64,000 bases of DNA, from contig NZ_CP113975.1 in assembly GCF_026870155.1 (NCBI RefSeq), forward strand, positions 372,001 through 436,000, written 5' to 3'. The position numbers were made by a program, and so were the translations under genes. Of the stretch, positions 9,770 to 18,566 are shown piece after piece (within the stretch, counting starts at the first letter, position 1; every line of letters starts with the position of its first letter). The notes beneath the pieces were generated by a model that saw only the letters and a list, made by a program, of their open reading frames with translations, was not told the origin of the DNA and ran no database searches. This DNA comes from Flavobacterium marginilacus. GTDB taxonomy: Bacteria; Bacteroidota; Bacteroidia; Flavobacteriales; Flavobacteriaceae.

Positions 9770-11239
9770 ATGATCATATTAAATTTAAATTATAAAAGAC
9801 TATTGGTTAGTTTGTTAACTGTAGCTTTAGTTTCTTGTTCTAACCCTTGGGATGATAGGGAAAGCAATGGAGATTCCAATCTGGATGTTACGCTTAATGA
9901 AGCCATTACAAATACAGCTGAAGTATCACAGTTTGGGAAATTATTGATCCAAACAGGTTATGATAAAGTTTTGGCCGCTTCAAAAACTTATACTGTTTTC
10001 GCACCTACTAATGAAGCACTGGCTAAGGTAGACGCAGCGATACTCAATGATGCTGAGTCGCTTAAAAAATTTGTGGCCAATCACATTGCATTAACTTCTT
10101 TTTCATCGGTAAGAAAAAATACTGAGGACAAAATCTTAATGTTAGATGATAAATATTTAATATTCAAAGGAAGTACAGCTATTGGCGATGCTGCTATTGT
10201 TACTGCTGATCATTATGCTGCTAATGGAGTGTTTCATATTATTAATAAAGCGCTTACTCCAAAATTAAATATTTGGGAATATATTAATGCTAATAAAGGT
10301 ACTTCGGCAATGAGTGCGTATTTAGTGTACTTAAAAGAATTCAGTATTTACAAAGAGGATGCTGATGCAAAAGCCAAAGCTGCCACTGGATTTCTTGCAG
10401 ATTCTTTATCTAATTCCTATTTAAGAAATGTGTATAATCTTAACAATGAGAAAAATTCATATACCCTTTTCTTAATGGAAGATGCCGGTTACAATGCCGA
10501 AGTAACTAAAATGAAACCGTATTTGACTAAAACATCAAATGATCCTAAAAAGGATTCAACGGCAATTTACAGTAGCTATTTCACGACTAGAGATTTGGCT
10601 TTTCCTAAAGCTTACAAAAAAAGTGAACTACCTAAAACATTAACATCAAGATTTGGAGTTCAGTTTGATGTAGATCAAACGCAGATTGTAGGTGAGCCAA
10701 TACAGTTAAGTAACGGAATTATTTACATCATGAAAAAAGTTGATGTTAAACTTTCAGACCGTTTAGTTCCTACAGTAATCCAAGGAGAAGCTTATACAGG
10801 TTATGGTAATGGATCCCGCAGTAGTTTTTCGTCTCGCGAACTGATAGATCCAACAACTGGACTGCCTTATAACGATATTATGGCGCCAGCTCCCGGTGCG
10901 GCTCAGTTTTATATGACTTATGCTGCAAAGGACATGTTCAGTACTACTTATAAGGTGTATTGGCGCGCAATAAACGATCAGTTAACTGTTCCTATTTCTC
11001 AGAGATTGCAAGTAGGCGGAAAATTGCAGATAACGGGTATTGTAATTTCGGTGTTAAATCCTTTAAAAGATTTTGGATATAAAGATGTTTTGGTCAAAGA
11101 TTATAACCCATTCTTGTTAGGCAGTTTTGATATCACTCAATCTGGAAATATTGATTTGATTACATTATGGGCTGGTACTGTGGCCAAAAACCCGCTCACT
11201 ATTGATTATTTGAAATTTGTTCCAGACGTTAAAAAATAA
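9770..11239 (+). CDS. FAS1 domain lipoprotein, second C-terminal-domain type
   Basis: A 489-residue protein with a lipoprotein signal (VALVSC, cysteine near residue 23). The first FAS1 unit is clear (about 40-165, YTVFAPTNEAL and NGVFHIINKAL). A second, more divergent unit spans about 168-325 (SYTLFLMEDAG, SNGIIYIMKKV). The last 150 residues form a different domain ending in LTIDYLKFVPDV, similar in position and ending to the C-terminal domain of the previous protein. The two proteins may therefore be diverged paralogues. It sits 40 bases after its neighbour and 20 bases before the second susC. Its exact role is unknown; surface exposure is likely. Confidence 0.8.
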   Translation: MIILNLNYKRLLVSLLTVALVSCSNPWDDRESNGDSNLDVTLNEAITNTAEVSQFGKLLIQTGYDKVLAASKTYTVFAPTNEALAKVDAAILNDAESLKKFVANHIALTSFSSVRKNTEDKILMLDDKYLIFKGSTAIGDAAIVTADHYAANGVFHIINKALTPKLNIWEYINANKGTSAMSAYLVYLKEFSIYKEDADAKAKAATGFLADSLSNSYLRNVYNLNNEKNSYTLFLMEDAGYNAEVTKMKPYLTKTSNDPKKDSTAIYSSYFTTRDLAFPKAYKKSELPKTLTSRFGVQFDVDQTQIVGEPIQLSNGIIYIMKKVDVKLSDRLVPTVIQGEAYTGYGNGSRSSFSSRELIDPTTGLPYNDIMAPAPGAAQFYMTYAAKDMFSTTYKVYWRAINDQLTVPISQRLQVGGKLQITGIVISVLNPLKDFGYKDVLVKDYNPFLLGSFDITQSGNIDLITLWAGTVAKNPLTIDYLKFVPDVKK

Positions 11240-11259
11240 TATATTATAAAAAATTAGTT

Positions 11260-14200
11260 ATGCTAAAAATTATAAAACTAACTTGCCTTGTAAGCCTATT
11301 TTTTGCTGGTGGTCTTGAAGCGCAATTGTATGCGCAGACAACAAAGGATTCAACTGCAATAGTTCCCCAGAAAAAAGTACAGGGAATTTTAGTACAAGGT
11401 GTTGTTAAAAGTGCAAAAACCAATACAGCTTTATCAGGAATCAATATTGCTGTCGAAGGATTTTCAGCAGCCATTTCCAATAATGACGGTAGTTTTGAAA
11501 TTCGGGTTCCAAATTTACAGGCACTGCTTACTATTAGCGGGCAGGATTTTCAAACTAAAGTTTACCCTGTTAAAAACAGAAAATCAGGTTTGAATATAGT
11601 ATTAAGTGAAGCCTATTATTCTCCTACTTATCTTAATGCGAGTTTGCCGTCTGGCGACCTTATGCAGTATAATAATACCAGCGCAGCAAGTGTAGTTAAT
11701 TTTAAGAAAGAGCAATGGTCAGCTCCTGTAACAGAATCTGTGGCAGGATTTCTTCAGAGCAGAACTACTGGTTTAACCAGTATTAAAAATTCAGGTGCTC
11801 CTAATGCAGGCAGTTATTTGGCTTTAAGAGGTTTTAATTCATTATATGGAAGTAATAGACCCTTAATTATTGTAGATGGAATGATTTATGATGATGAAGA
11901 TTATGGATCTGGAATCATAGCAAATAACGATTCTTCTCCTTTAACGAATATTGATGTTAAAGATATCGAAGACATAACAATTATGAAAGATGGTACTTCA
12001 TTATATGGAACCAAAGGAGCCAATGGAGTAATAAATATTACAACTACCCGTGCTGCCGAGTTATCAACTAAAATTGATTTCACGATGTATGGAGGAGTTA
12101 ATCAAACTCCGGATGAAATGCCTTTATTAGATGCTGATGGCTACCGTACTCACCTTTCTCAGTTAGAAGCTACACGTGGTTTATCACAACAGCAAATTGC
12201 CAGTTTGCCGTATATGAATGATAATGTTGGTTCTCCAGGGTATTACAAATACCATAATCTGACCAATTGGCAGGATAAAGTTTTTAAATCCAGTATTAAT
12301 CAAAATTACTTCCTTAAAGTTCGCGGAGGCGATGATATTGCAAAGTTTGGTTTATCTGTAGGTTATCTTGACAGTAAAGGAATAATCGATAAAACAGATT
12401 CAAAACGTTACAGTGTTCGCTTGAATGCCGCTTTACGATTAACCGAAAAATTGAGCGTTGATGCTAACCTGTCGTTTATTAACAACCAACAAAACCAATG
12501 GAATCAAGCATTTTCAAACACTAGCCCGCTCTATTTAGCACTAACTAAATCTCCTTTATTATCAGAAAACATTGTTAGTGACGCAGGTGAATTTTCTCCT
12601 AACTTAGCTGATGTTGATTATTTTAATGTAAGTAATCCCAAAGCTATTTTGACAAACGGATTTGGTACAAATAATAACTACCGCTTTTTTGGTAATTTAA
12701 AATTCAATTATGAGTTAAGCAAAGCTTGGAATATTACTTCAATAGTTGGTTTGAGCTTCAATAAAGAAAGAGAATTATTTTTTATACCTGATAAAGGAGT
12801 TGCTGATTTTATTTTACCAACTGCAGTTGGTAAAAACAGCTCTGGAAGTGAAGTTCAAACTTATAATGGTCTTTATACAGATACTTTTGCCAGCTACATG
12901 AAAAAGTTTTATAATGATCATAATTTAGATGTTCGTTTTGGATTTAGGGCTCAAAGCAATAAAACTGAAACTGATTTAGGCTTAGGATTCAATTCTTCAA
13001 CCGATGATTTTACTAGTGTAACCGCAAGCTCAAGTTTGCTGCGTGTTGTAGGAGGAGAATTAGGAGAATGGCACTGGTTAAATATGTATGCCAGCGGGAA
13101 CTATAATTTCCGTAATAAATATTTTCTTACTGCCAATTATGCTGTAGATGGTTCAAGCCGTTTTGGAGATGATCCGGAAACTGGAAAAAGTAAATATGCA
13201 TTAATGACTTCCATTTCTGGAGCTTGGCTGATTTCATCAGAAGATTTTATGAAAGGTATAAATGATATAGATTATCTTAAATTAAGAGTTGGATTCGGAA
13301 CAAGCGGAAATGACGATATTGGGAATTATACAGCACAAACTTATTATGTTTCTCAAAATTTATTAGGAATGCAAGGTTTGGTTCGAGGTAATATAGGAAA
13401 CACTAACTTACAATGGGAGACAGTTTTAAAAACGAATTTAGGAGTAGATTTCGGAGTGTATAAAGAACGTATTAATGGTAGTTTTGATGTGTTTTCAAAC
13501 AAAACATCTAATATGATTGTTTATGAAAAAACTGCTGCTGAAAATGGATTTGATTCCGTAGAGTCTAATAGCGGTGCAATGCGCACCTATGGGGTTGAAT
13601 TAGGCATGAATGCCCGTGTAGTTAATACTCCAGATTTTACTTTTGACTTTGGATTTAAAGTAAGCCACTATAATAATGAGGTGCAGAGTTTACCAAGCGG
13701 CGATATTCTAACAGAATTTGGCGGTGCTGCTTATTTAACATCAGAAGGTAAAGATGCGAACTTATTTTATGGATTAAGAAGTAATGGAGTTTATAGTACT
13801 ACTGCAGAAGCTGTTGCAACTGGATTGTCAAAGCGTTTAACAAATGGTGATTTAGTTCCTTTTGGCGGAGGTGATATGCGTTTTACTGATGTTAATGGAG
13901 ACAAAATTATTGATGATAAAGACCGTGTGGTTATTGGTAATCCAAATGCAGCGGTAACAGGAAGTTTCAATACTGATTTTACCTATAAAAGATTTAGTCT
14001 AAAAGCTTTATTTAATTTTTCAGCTGGTAATGACCTTTATAATGGAGTGCGTTACAATCTTGAAAAAATGAGCGGTTATGAAAATCAAAGCGCTGCTGTT
14101 GCAAACCGCTGGAGAGCTGAAGGTCAGCAGACAGATATTCCAAAAGCAGTTTGGGGAGATCCAATGGGTAATGCAGTATTTTCAGACAGATGGATTGAAG

Positions 14201-14439
14201 ACGGTTCTTACTTAAGGCTAAAAAACTTAGTGATAGGCTATGATGTGCCTGTGAATGACAGTAAGCACGTTAAGTATATTCAGCTGTATGCTACTGCAAA
14301 TAACTTGCTGACTTTTACTAAATATCTAGGATTCGATCCTGAATTTAGCGCTACTTCATCCATTTTTGGTCAAGGAGCAGATGTAGGTTTGGTTCCTCAG
14401 TTTACAAGTTACCAGCTTGGATTACGTTTAGGACTTTAA
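11260..14439 (+). CDS. SusC/RagA-family TonB-linked outer-membrane transporter (second)
   Basis: A 1059-residue SusC homologue with a signal peptide (ending near LYAQ), a carboxypeptidase-like regulatory domain (about residues 47-112), a plug domain (ALRGFNSLYGSNRPLIIVDG near 189-208) and a long barrel. The regulatory domain is more diverged than in the first SusC. The two copies differ widely, so this is not a recent duplication. It pairs with the SusD-like gene 30 bases downstream. Confidence 0.94.
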   Translation: MLKIIKLTCLVSLFFAGGLEAQLYAQTTKDSTAIVPQKKVQGILVQGVVKSAKTNTALSGINIAVEGFSAAISNNDGSFEIRVPNLQALLTISGQDFQTKVYPVKNRKSGLNIVLSEAYYSPTYLNASLPSGDLMQYNNTSAASVVNFKKEQWSAPVTESVAGFLQSRTTGLTSIKNSGAPNAGSYLALRGFNSLYGSNRPLIIVDGMIYDDEDYGSGIIANNDSSPLTNIDVKDIEDITIMKDGTSLYGTKGANGVINITTTRAAELSTKIDFTMYGGVNQTPDEMPLLDADGYRTHLSQLEATRGLSQQQIASLPYMNDNVGSPGYYKYHNLTNWQDKVFKSSINQNYFLKVRGGDDIAKFGLSVGYLDSKGIIDKTDSKRYSVRLNAALRLTEKLSVDANLSFINNQQNQWNQAFSNTSPLYLALTKSPLLSENIVSDAGEFSPNLADVDYFNVSNPKAILTNGFGTNNNYRFFGNLKFNYELSKAWNITSIVGLSFNKERELFFIPDKGVADFILPTAVGKNSSGSEVQTYNGLYTDTFASYMKKFYNDHNLDVRFGFRAQSNKTETDLGLGFNSSTDDFTSVTASSSLLRVVGGELGEWHWLNMYASGNYNFRNKYFLTANYAVDGSSRFGDDPETGKSKYALMTSISGAWLISSEDFMKGINDIDYLKLRVGFGTSGNDDIGNYTAQTYYVSQNLLGMQGLVRGNIGNTNLQWETVLKTNLGVDFGVYKERINGSFDVFSNKTSNMIVYEKTAAENGFDSVESNSGAMRTYGVELGMNARVVNTPDFTFDFGFKVSHYNNEVQSLPSGDILTEFGGAAYLTSEGKDANLFYGLRSNGVYSTTAEAVATGLSKRLTNGDLVPFGGGDMRFTDVNGDKIIDDKDRVVIGNPNAAVTGSFNTDFTYKRFSLKALFNFSAGNDLYNGVRYNLEKMSGYENQSAAVANRWRAEGQQTDIPKAVWGDPMGNAVFSDRWIEDGSYLRLKNLVIGYDVPVNDSKHVKYIQLYATANNLLTFTKYLGFDPEFSATSSIFGQGADVGLVPQFTSYQLGLRLGL

Positions 14440-14469
14440 AATTATTTTTACAACATAGAGAACAGATCG

Positions 14470-16230
14470 ATGATGACAATAATCAGAAAAAAAACAAAAA
14501 AGGTTGCCAAAACTTTCTTATTGGGGATGGCACTACTTCTTAGCCTAAGCTCTTGCGAAGAATATCTGGATGTACAGCCTCAGGATAAACTTGTTGACGA
14601 GCAGATGTACCGCAATGTATATGATGCCGATGCTGCAGTTATTGGGATATATGGTAAGTTTATGGGACTTGCAGGCAAATACGTTATGCTTAATGAAATG
14701 CGCGCAGACCTAATGACCACAACCGGTAATTCAGATCCCTATTTAAAAGAACTTTCAGAGCAAAATATTTCAGCAGAGAACCCTTATGTAAATCCAAAAG
14801 ATTTTTACGAGGTTATTCAAAGCTGTAATGATGCCCTTAAAAATTTTGATATTATGGTTGCTGAAAAGAAATTTACACAATCACAATACGATCAGCGTTA
14901 TGCCGATATCGCCTGTATCCGTTCCTGGATTTATTTACAGTTAGGAATTCAATATGGTACTGTTCCTTATATTACTGAGCCTATAACATCATTAGAGGAT
15001 GTTAAGGATATCAATAAACACCCAAGACTTTCTTTTAATAAACTTCTTGAAGAACTTGTTAAGTTTACAGAAGCATTGCAGTATAAAGATTTATATGATT
15101 CTACCAGCAGCTTATTAACAACTGTTGATGGTTTTTATACAGATAGACTCTTTATTAACAAGCAATGTTTGTTAGGTGATTTACAACTTTGGAAAGGCAA
15201 CTATCGTCAAGCTGCTGAGCATTACAAAACCGTAATGGAAACAGCTTCATGGAGACCAAGCAGTAATGATCTTTATCAAATATATCGCGTTACATACTCT
15301 GATTTTACAGTTGCATATCCAACCGGGCAAGCACAAGATGCTTCAGCATTGATTAATTCAGATACGCAGGGATGGAGATCTATGTTTTCTAGAACTAGAG
15401 ATGCAACATGGAATTCAGAATGGATTTGGTCACTGCCTTTTGACAGTAGATTTGCACCAAAAAACCCATTTATAGCTATTTTTTCAAAAACTGGAGGTCA
15501 ATATTTAGCAAAACCATCTCAAAGAGCAATAAATCTTTGGAAAAGTAATACACAAAGTAATGGTATTCCATATGATGCACGCGGTTCAAAAATGACTTAT
15601 AAAATGGTAGGTAATGATCCTGTTATCATGAAATACCTTTACAAGTATGAAGCTGCAGCCGATGTTTTTAAAACAGATGGAGATTGGTTCTTATACCGCG
15701 CCGAAAAATTGCATCTGCGTTATGCAGAAGCAGCTAATAGAGATAATCAGTATAGAATTGCTGATGCAATTTTAAATAATGGGATACTGCGTGCTTTTAA
15801 TCGTGGAAATCTTTCCGTTAGTGCGGATGATGTAACTAATGCTATGAATACGGTCGTACCAGGAAAAAACCAAAGATCTTTTCCTTATGATTTTGATGCC
15901 CGTCAAGGAGAACATCCTTATTATAGAGGTAACTGGTATCGTGGGACAGGTGTTAGAGGCCGCGCAAATTTACCAAACGCTGCTGTTGTTTTGACAGATA
16001 GTTTAACATCTATTGAAAATAATATCATCGATGAAGCCGCACTTTCACTTGCTTATGAAGGTAACCGTTGGGAAGATTTAGTTCGTATTTCATTACGCAG
16101 AAATAATCCAGCCTTTTTAGCAGATAAAGTGTATGATAAATTAGATAAAGAAGGAAATACTCATGCCGCAGAAGTTCGAGCTAAATTAATGAATATTAAT
16201 AACTGGTACCTGCCATTTACTTGGAAATAA
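14470..16230 (+). CDS. RagB/SusD-family surface lipoprotein (second)
   Basis: A 586-residue lipoprotein (lipobox LSLSSC, followed by the SusD hallmark EEYLDVQPQDK). It ends with the SusD-type pattern LAYEGNRWEDLVRISLRRNN and a final NNWYLPF block. It is the last gene of the operon, and probably the partner of the second SusC. Two consecutive ATG codons (14470 and 14473) are possible starts. After it, the operon's terminator was split by an IS3-family insertion. Confidence 0.93.
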   Translation: MMTIIRKKTKKVAKTFLLGMALLLSLSSCEEYLDVQPQDKLVDEQMYRNVYDADAAVIGIYGKFMGLAGKYVMLNEMRADLMTTTGNSDPYLKELSEQNISAENPYVNPKDFYEVIQSCNDALKNFDIMVAEKKFTQSQYDQRYADIACIRSWIYLQLGIQYGTVPYITEPITSLEDVKDINKHPRLSFNKLLEELVKFTEALQYKDLYDSTSSLLTTVDGFYTDRLFINKQCLLGDLQLWKGNYRQAAEHYKTVMETASWRPSSNDLYQIYRVTYSDFTVAYPTGQAQDASALINSDTQGWRSMFSRTRDATWNSEWIWSLPFDSRFAPKNPFIAIFSKTGGQYLAKPSQRAINLWKSNTQSNGIPYDARGSKMTYKMVGNDPVIMKYLYKYEAAADVFKTDGDWFLYRAEKLHLRYAEAANRDNQYRIADAILNNGILRAFNRGNLSVSADDVTNAMNTVVPGKNQRSFPYDFDARQGEHPYYRGNWYRGTGVRGRANLPNAAVVLTDSLTSIENNIIDEAALSLAYEGNRWEDLVRISLRRNNPAFLADKVYDKLDKEGNTHAAEVRAKLMNINNWYLPFTWK

Positions 16231-16938
16231 TTTCATGATTTAACCTGTCCATATTTTTAAATTTTCTGTACCGAAAAACCTTAGTTGTGATTTAATATTA
16301 CAGCTAAGGTTTTGTATTTAAAAACATGTGATAATAATTTTAATGTAGTTTAGTGTGGTGGTATAATATTCTTGTCTTTTTTGACGGCATATATTTCATT
16401 TAGGTCAATGATTTTTTGGAATAACAAACAATAAAATTTTAGTGATTTAAAATTCTGTATGTTCGATTGTATGGCTTTATGACAAAACAAAAGGCTGTTC
16501 TTTTATAGACTGCACCCAAAAGTTTAGACGAATTTATAATTAATTTTGATAATAATGAGCTCGATATTGTATCGGGCTCATTCCTTTTAGATTAAGTTTT
16601 ATTCTCTCATTATTATAGTAATCTATATATTCGATTATTTCTTGTTTCAATTGATTAATAGAGCTGTATTTTTTAAGATAAAAAAGTTCAGATTTCAGGA
16701 TTCCAAAGAAGTTTTCAATAATAGCATTGTCAAGACAATTTCCTTTTCTAGACATGCTTTGTTTAATTCCTTTTTGCTTTAATAAATACTGATATTGTTT
16801 CATTTGGTATTGCCATCCTTGATCTGAGTGCAAGATCAAATTTGTGTTATTTGATATTTTCCTAAATGATTTTTTAAGCATATTGACTATTTGATTAAAA
16901 TGGGGTTTCTCAGATAATTCATAACTTATTATTTCTCC

Positions 16939-17491
16939 AATGAATTACCCCGAGGCAGAGCCTCGAGGTATCGCATTACTCAAAAGACAACCGTAGCTGA
17001 TTTTTGTTAAACGATTTGTAAACAGTCTTTTCTTCTCCTTGATTTTGAATGTATTTCTGAATCACATTCTCATTACCATACTGACCAACCGTATTTACAT
17101 AATATCCACTCGTCCAAAAATTACCTCCCCATAACTTACTTTTAACTTCTGGATGTAAACGAAAGAGCTCTTTTGCTGTAATACTTTTTACTGTCCTGAC
17201 AATAATTTCAACAGAAATCTTTGGCACGCTTTGTATCAAAAAATGTACATGATTTTCATCTGCTCCTATCTCAACAAAATGAATTTCATATCGTTCCGAA
17301 ATATTTCTACAAACTTCTACCAAACTCAGTTCTACATCCTCCGATAAAACATTTCTTCGATATTTTATCGGACAAACCAAATGATAAAGCAACAAGCTTT
17401 TATTATGCCGTTTGAAAATATGTTCACTCATCAAACAAATATACTAATCTTTGCGCATCACCCCGAGGCAGAGCCTCGAGGAATTCTTTTG
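16939..17491 (-). mobile_element. IS200/IS605-type element carrying only tnpA
   Basis: A 553-base insert in the IS3 orfB. Near both ends lies the same 21-base sequence (16948-16968 and 17461-17481, starting CCCCGAGGCAGAGC), which folds into a CGAGGC/GCCTCG hairpin. Such subterminal hairpins are what TnpA recognises as single-stranded DNA. There are no inverted terminal repeats and no target duplication, as expected for the family. The boundaries come from the reconstructed reading frame and could shift by a base or two. Confidence 0.87.
16976..17434 (-). CDS. tnpA: IS200/IS605-family transposase TnpA (HUH, Y1)
   Basis: A 152-residue protein, full length for the family. It has the HUH metal motif (HVHFLIQS near residue 63) and a C-terminal helix with the probable catalytic tyrosine (YVNTVGQYGNENVIQKYI). 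It cuts and joins single-stranded DNA at the flanking hairpins. It appears intact, so this inner element may still move. No tnpB gene accompanies it, the IS200 arrangement. Confidence 0.93.
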   Translation of the reverse strand: MMSEHIFKRHNKSLLLYHLVCPIKYRRNVLSEDVELSLVEVCRNISERYEIHFVEIGADENHVHFLIQSVPKISVEIIVRTVKSITAKELFRLHPEVKSKLWGGNFWTSGYYVNTVGQYGNENVIQKYIQNQGEEKTVYKSFNKNQLRLSFE

Positions 17492-17925
17492 ATTAAATAA
17501 ATCAATAATTGGAGAGAGATACAATTTACTTCCTGAGACGCTAAATTCAGTGATATCTGTTGCCCATTTTTCATTAGGTTTAACAGCCTTAAAATTACGC
17601 TGTAATATATTTGGGGCAATCTTCCCTTGTTCTCCTTTATATGATTTATATTTCTTGATTCGTATTAAACTCTTTAATCCTAAAACTTTCATTAGACGCA
17701 GTACAGTTTTGTGATTAATTACTATGCCTTTTTGTTTGATCAATAAAGTAATTCGCCTGTAACCTAATCTGCCTTTATGATGGTTGAAAATCTGTTTAAT
17801 TAATTGCTTTATCTCTTGATATTTATCTATTGACTGACATTTCTTTTCATAGTAATAATATGTACTTCTAACCATATTTATACAATTTAGTAAAAGATCT
17901 AAATCATATTTATGCCTTAATTCCG

Positions 17926-18459
17926 TTATGGTTTTAGCTTTTTGTTTTGATTGGCTTGTTCGGCTTGAACTAAGGCATTGAACTTTTTTAGAATTTCGTT
18001 TTCTGCTCGCAGATACTCTAATTCCTTTAATAGTTCTTCTTCTCTTGTTAAAGGTTTGTCTGTTTTTCTTTGTTTTCTTTTAAAATTCATAACAATTGGT
18101 CTGCCTTTGGCTTTAGGTTTTAAGCCTGTTAAACCTTCTTCAGTATAACGAATTTGCCAACGTCTTATCATTGCACTTGACGGAATATTGAACAACAAAC
18201 AAGCTTTACTCAAAGATAATGACTTGTTTTTAATAGTTTTTAGAACTTTTAATTTAAACTCTGCGCTATAATTTTTATTTTTTTGTATTGGCAAAAGACC
18301 TTTGTTGCCAAATTCAAGATAGCGACTAATCCAATCTTTAAGACCAGTTTTCCCAATACCATTTTCTTTTGCGACAACAGTTATTGCTTGATGCTTTTTT
18401 AAAACCTCATTTACACATCGAAGTTTAAATTCATAACCATACTTGACTTTTCTTTCCAT
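17926..18459 (-). CDS. IS3-family transposase orfA
   Basis: A 177-residue DNA-binding protein with two helix-turn-helix units (about residues 10-50 and 65-105) and a C-terminal leucine-rich coiled coil (EEELLKELEYLRAENEILKK), the normal design of IS150-type OrfA. It starts 43 bases inside the right end of the element. On its own it can bind the ends and may repress transposition; the fusion product OrfAB cannot be made because orfB is broken. Confidence 0.92.
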   Translation of the reverse strand: MERKVKYGYEFKLRCVNEVLKKHQAITVVAKENGIGKTGLKDWISRYLEFGNKGLLPIQKNKNYSAEFKLKVLKTIKNKSLSLSKACLLFNIPSSAMIRRWQIRYTEEGLTGLKPKAKGRPIVMNFKRKQRKTDKPLTREEELLKELEYLRAENEILKKFNALVQAEQANQNKKLKP

Positions 18460-18566
18460 AAAAATGCCCCCAAATAGTGTCTAACTTTTTGGGGGCAGTG
18501 CATTTAGGAACAGCCTCTTTGTTATCTAGAAATATATGGCAGTGCATTTCTACGCACAATATATTA

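Larger units (their letters stand above)
16540..17875 (-). pseudogene. IS3-family transposase orfB, disrupted
   Basis: The DDE integrase domain is in two pieces. The N-terminal piece (17875 down to 17492) has the HTH-like start, KGRLGYRRI and the first catalytic aspartate in ATDITEF. The C-terminal piece (16938 down to 16540) has the second aspartate in HSDQGWQYQ and the glutamate in IIENFFGILKSE. Removing the IS200-like insert joins them in frame as DLFN-GEIISY, a natural transposase sequence. The orfB frame is open upstream of the 17875 ATG into the end of orfA, in the -1 frame, as expected for programmed frameshifting in this family; an AAAAAG run near the orfA end is a possible slip site. 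Confidence 0.88.
16506..18502 (-). mobile_element. IS3-family (IS150-like) element interrupted by an IS200/IS605 element
   Basis: Imperfect terminal inverted repeats are visible: the right end reads inward TGCACTGCCCCCAAAAAG, the left end TAGACTGCACCCAAAAG. A four-base direct repeat TTTA flanks it (16502-16505 and 18503-18506). Without the inner element it would be about 1444 bases, normal for the family. It carries orfA and an orfB broken by the inner element, so it cannot make its own transposase now. Confidence 0.88.
16492..18516. terminator. Terminator hairpin split by IS3 insertion
   Basis: The arms are AGGCTGTTC (16492-16500) and GAACAGCCT (18508-18516). If the IS3 element and one copy of its TTTA target duplication are removed, they form a perfect nine-base stem with a six-base loop. 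The hairpin lay between the converging SusD gene and leuB and has T-rich tails in both directions, so it probably ended both transcripts. The insertion puts 2 kb between the arms. Confidence 0.75.
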
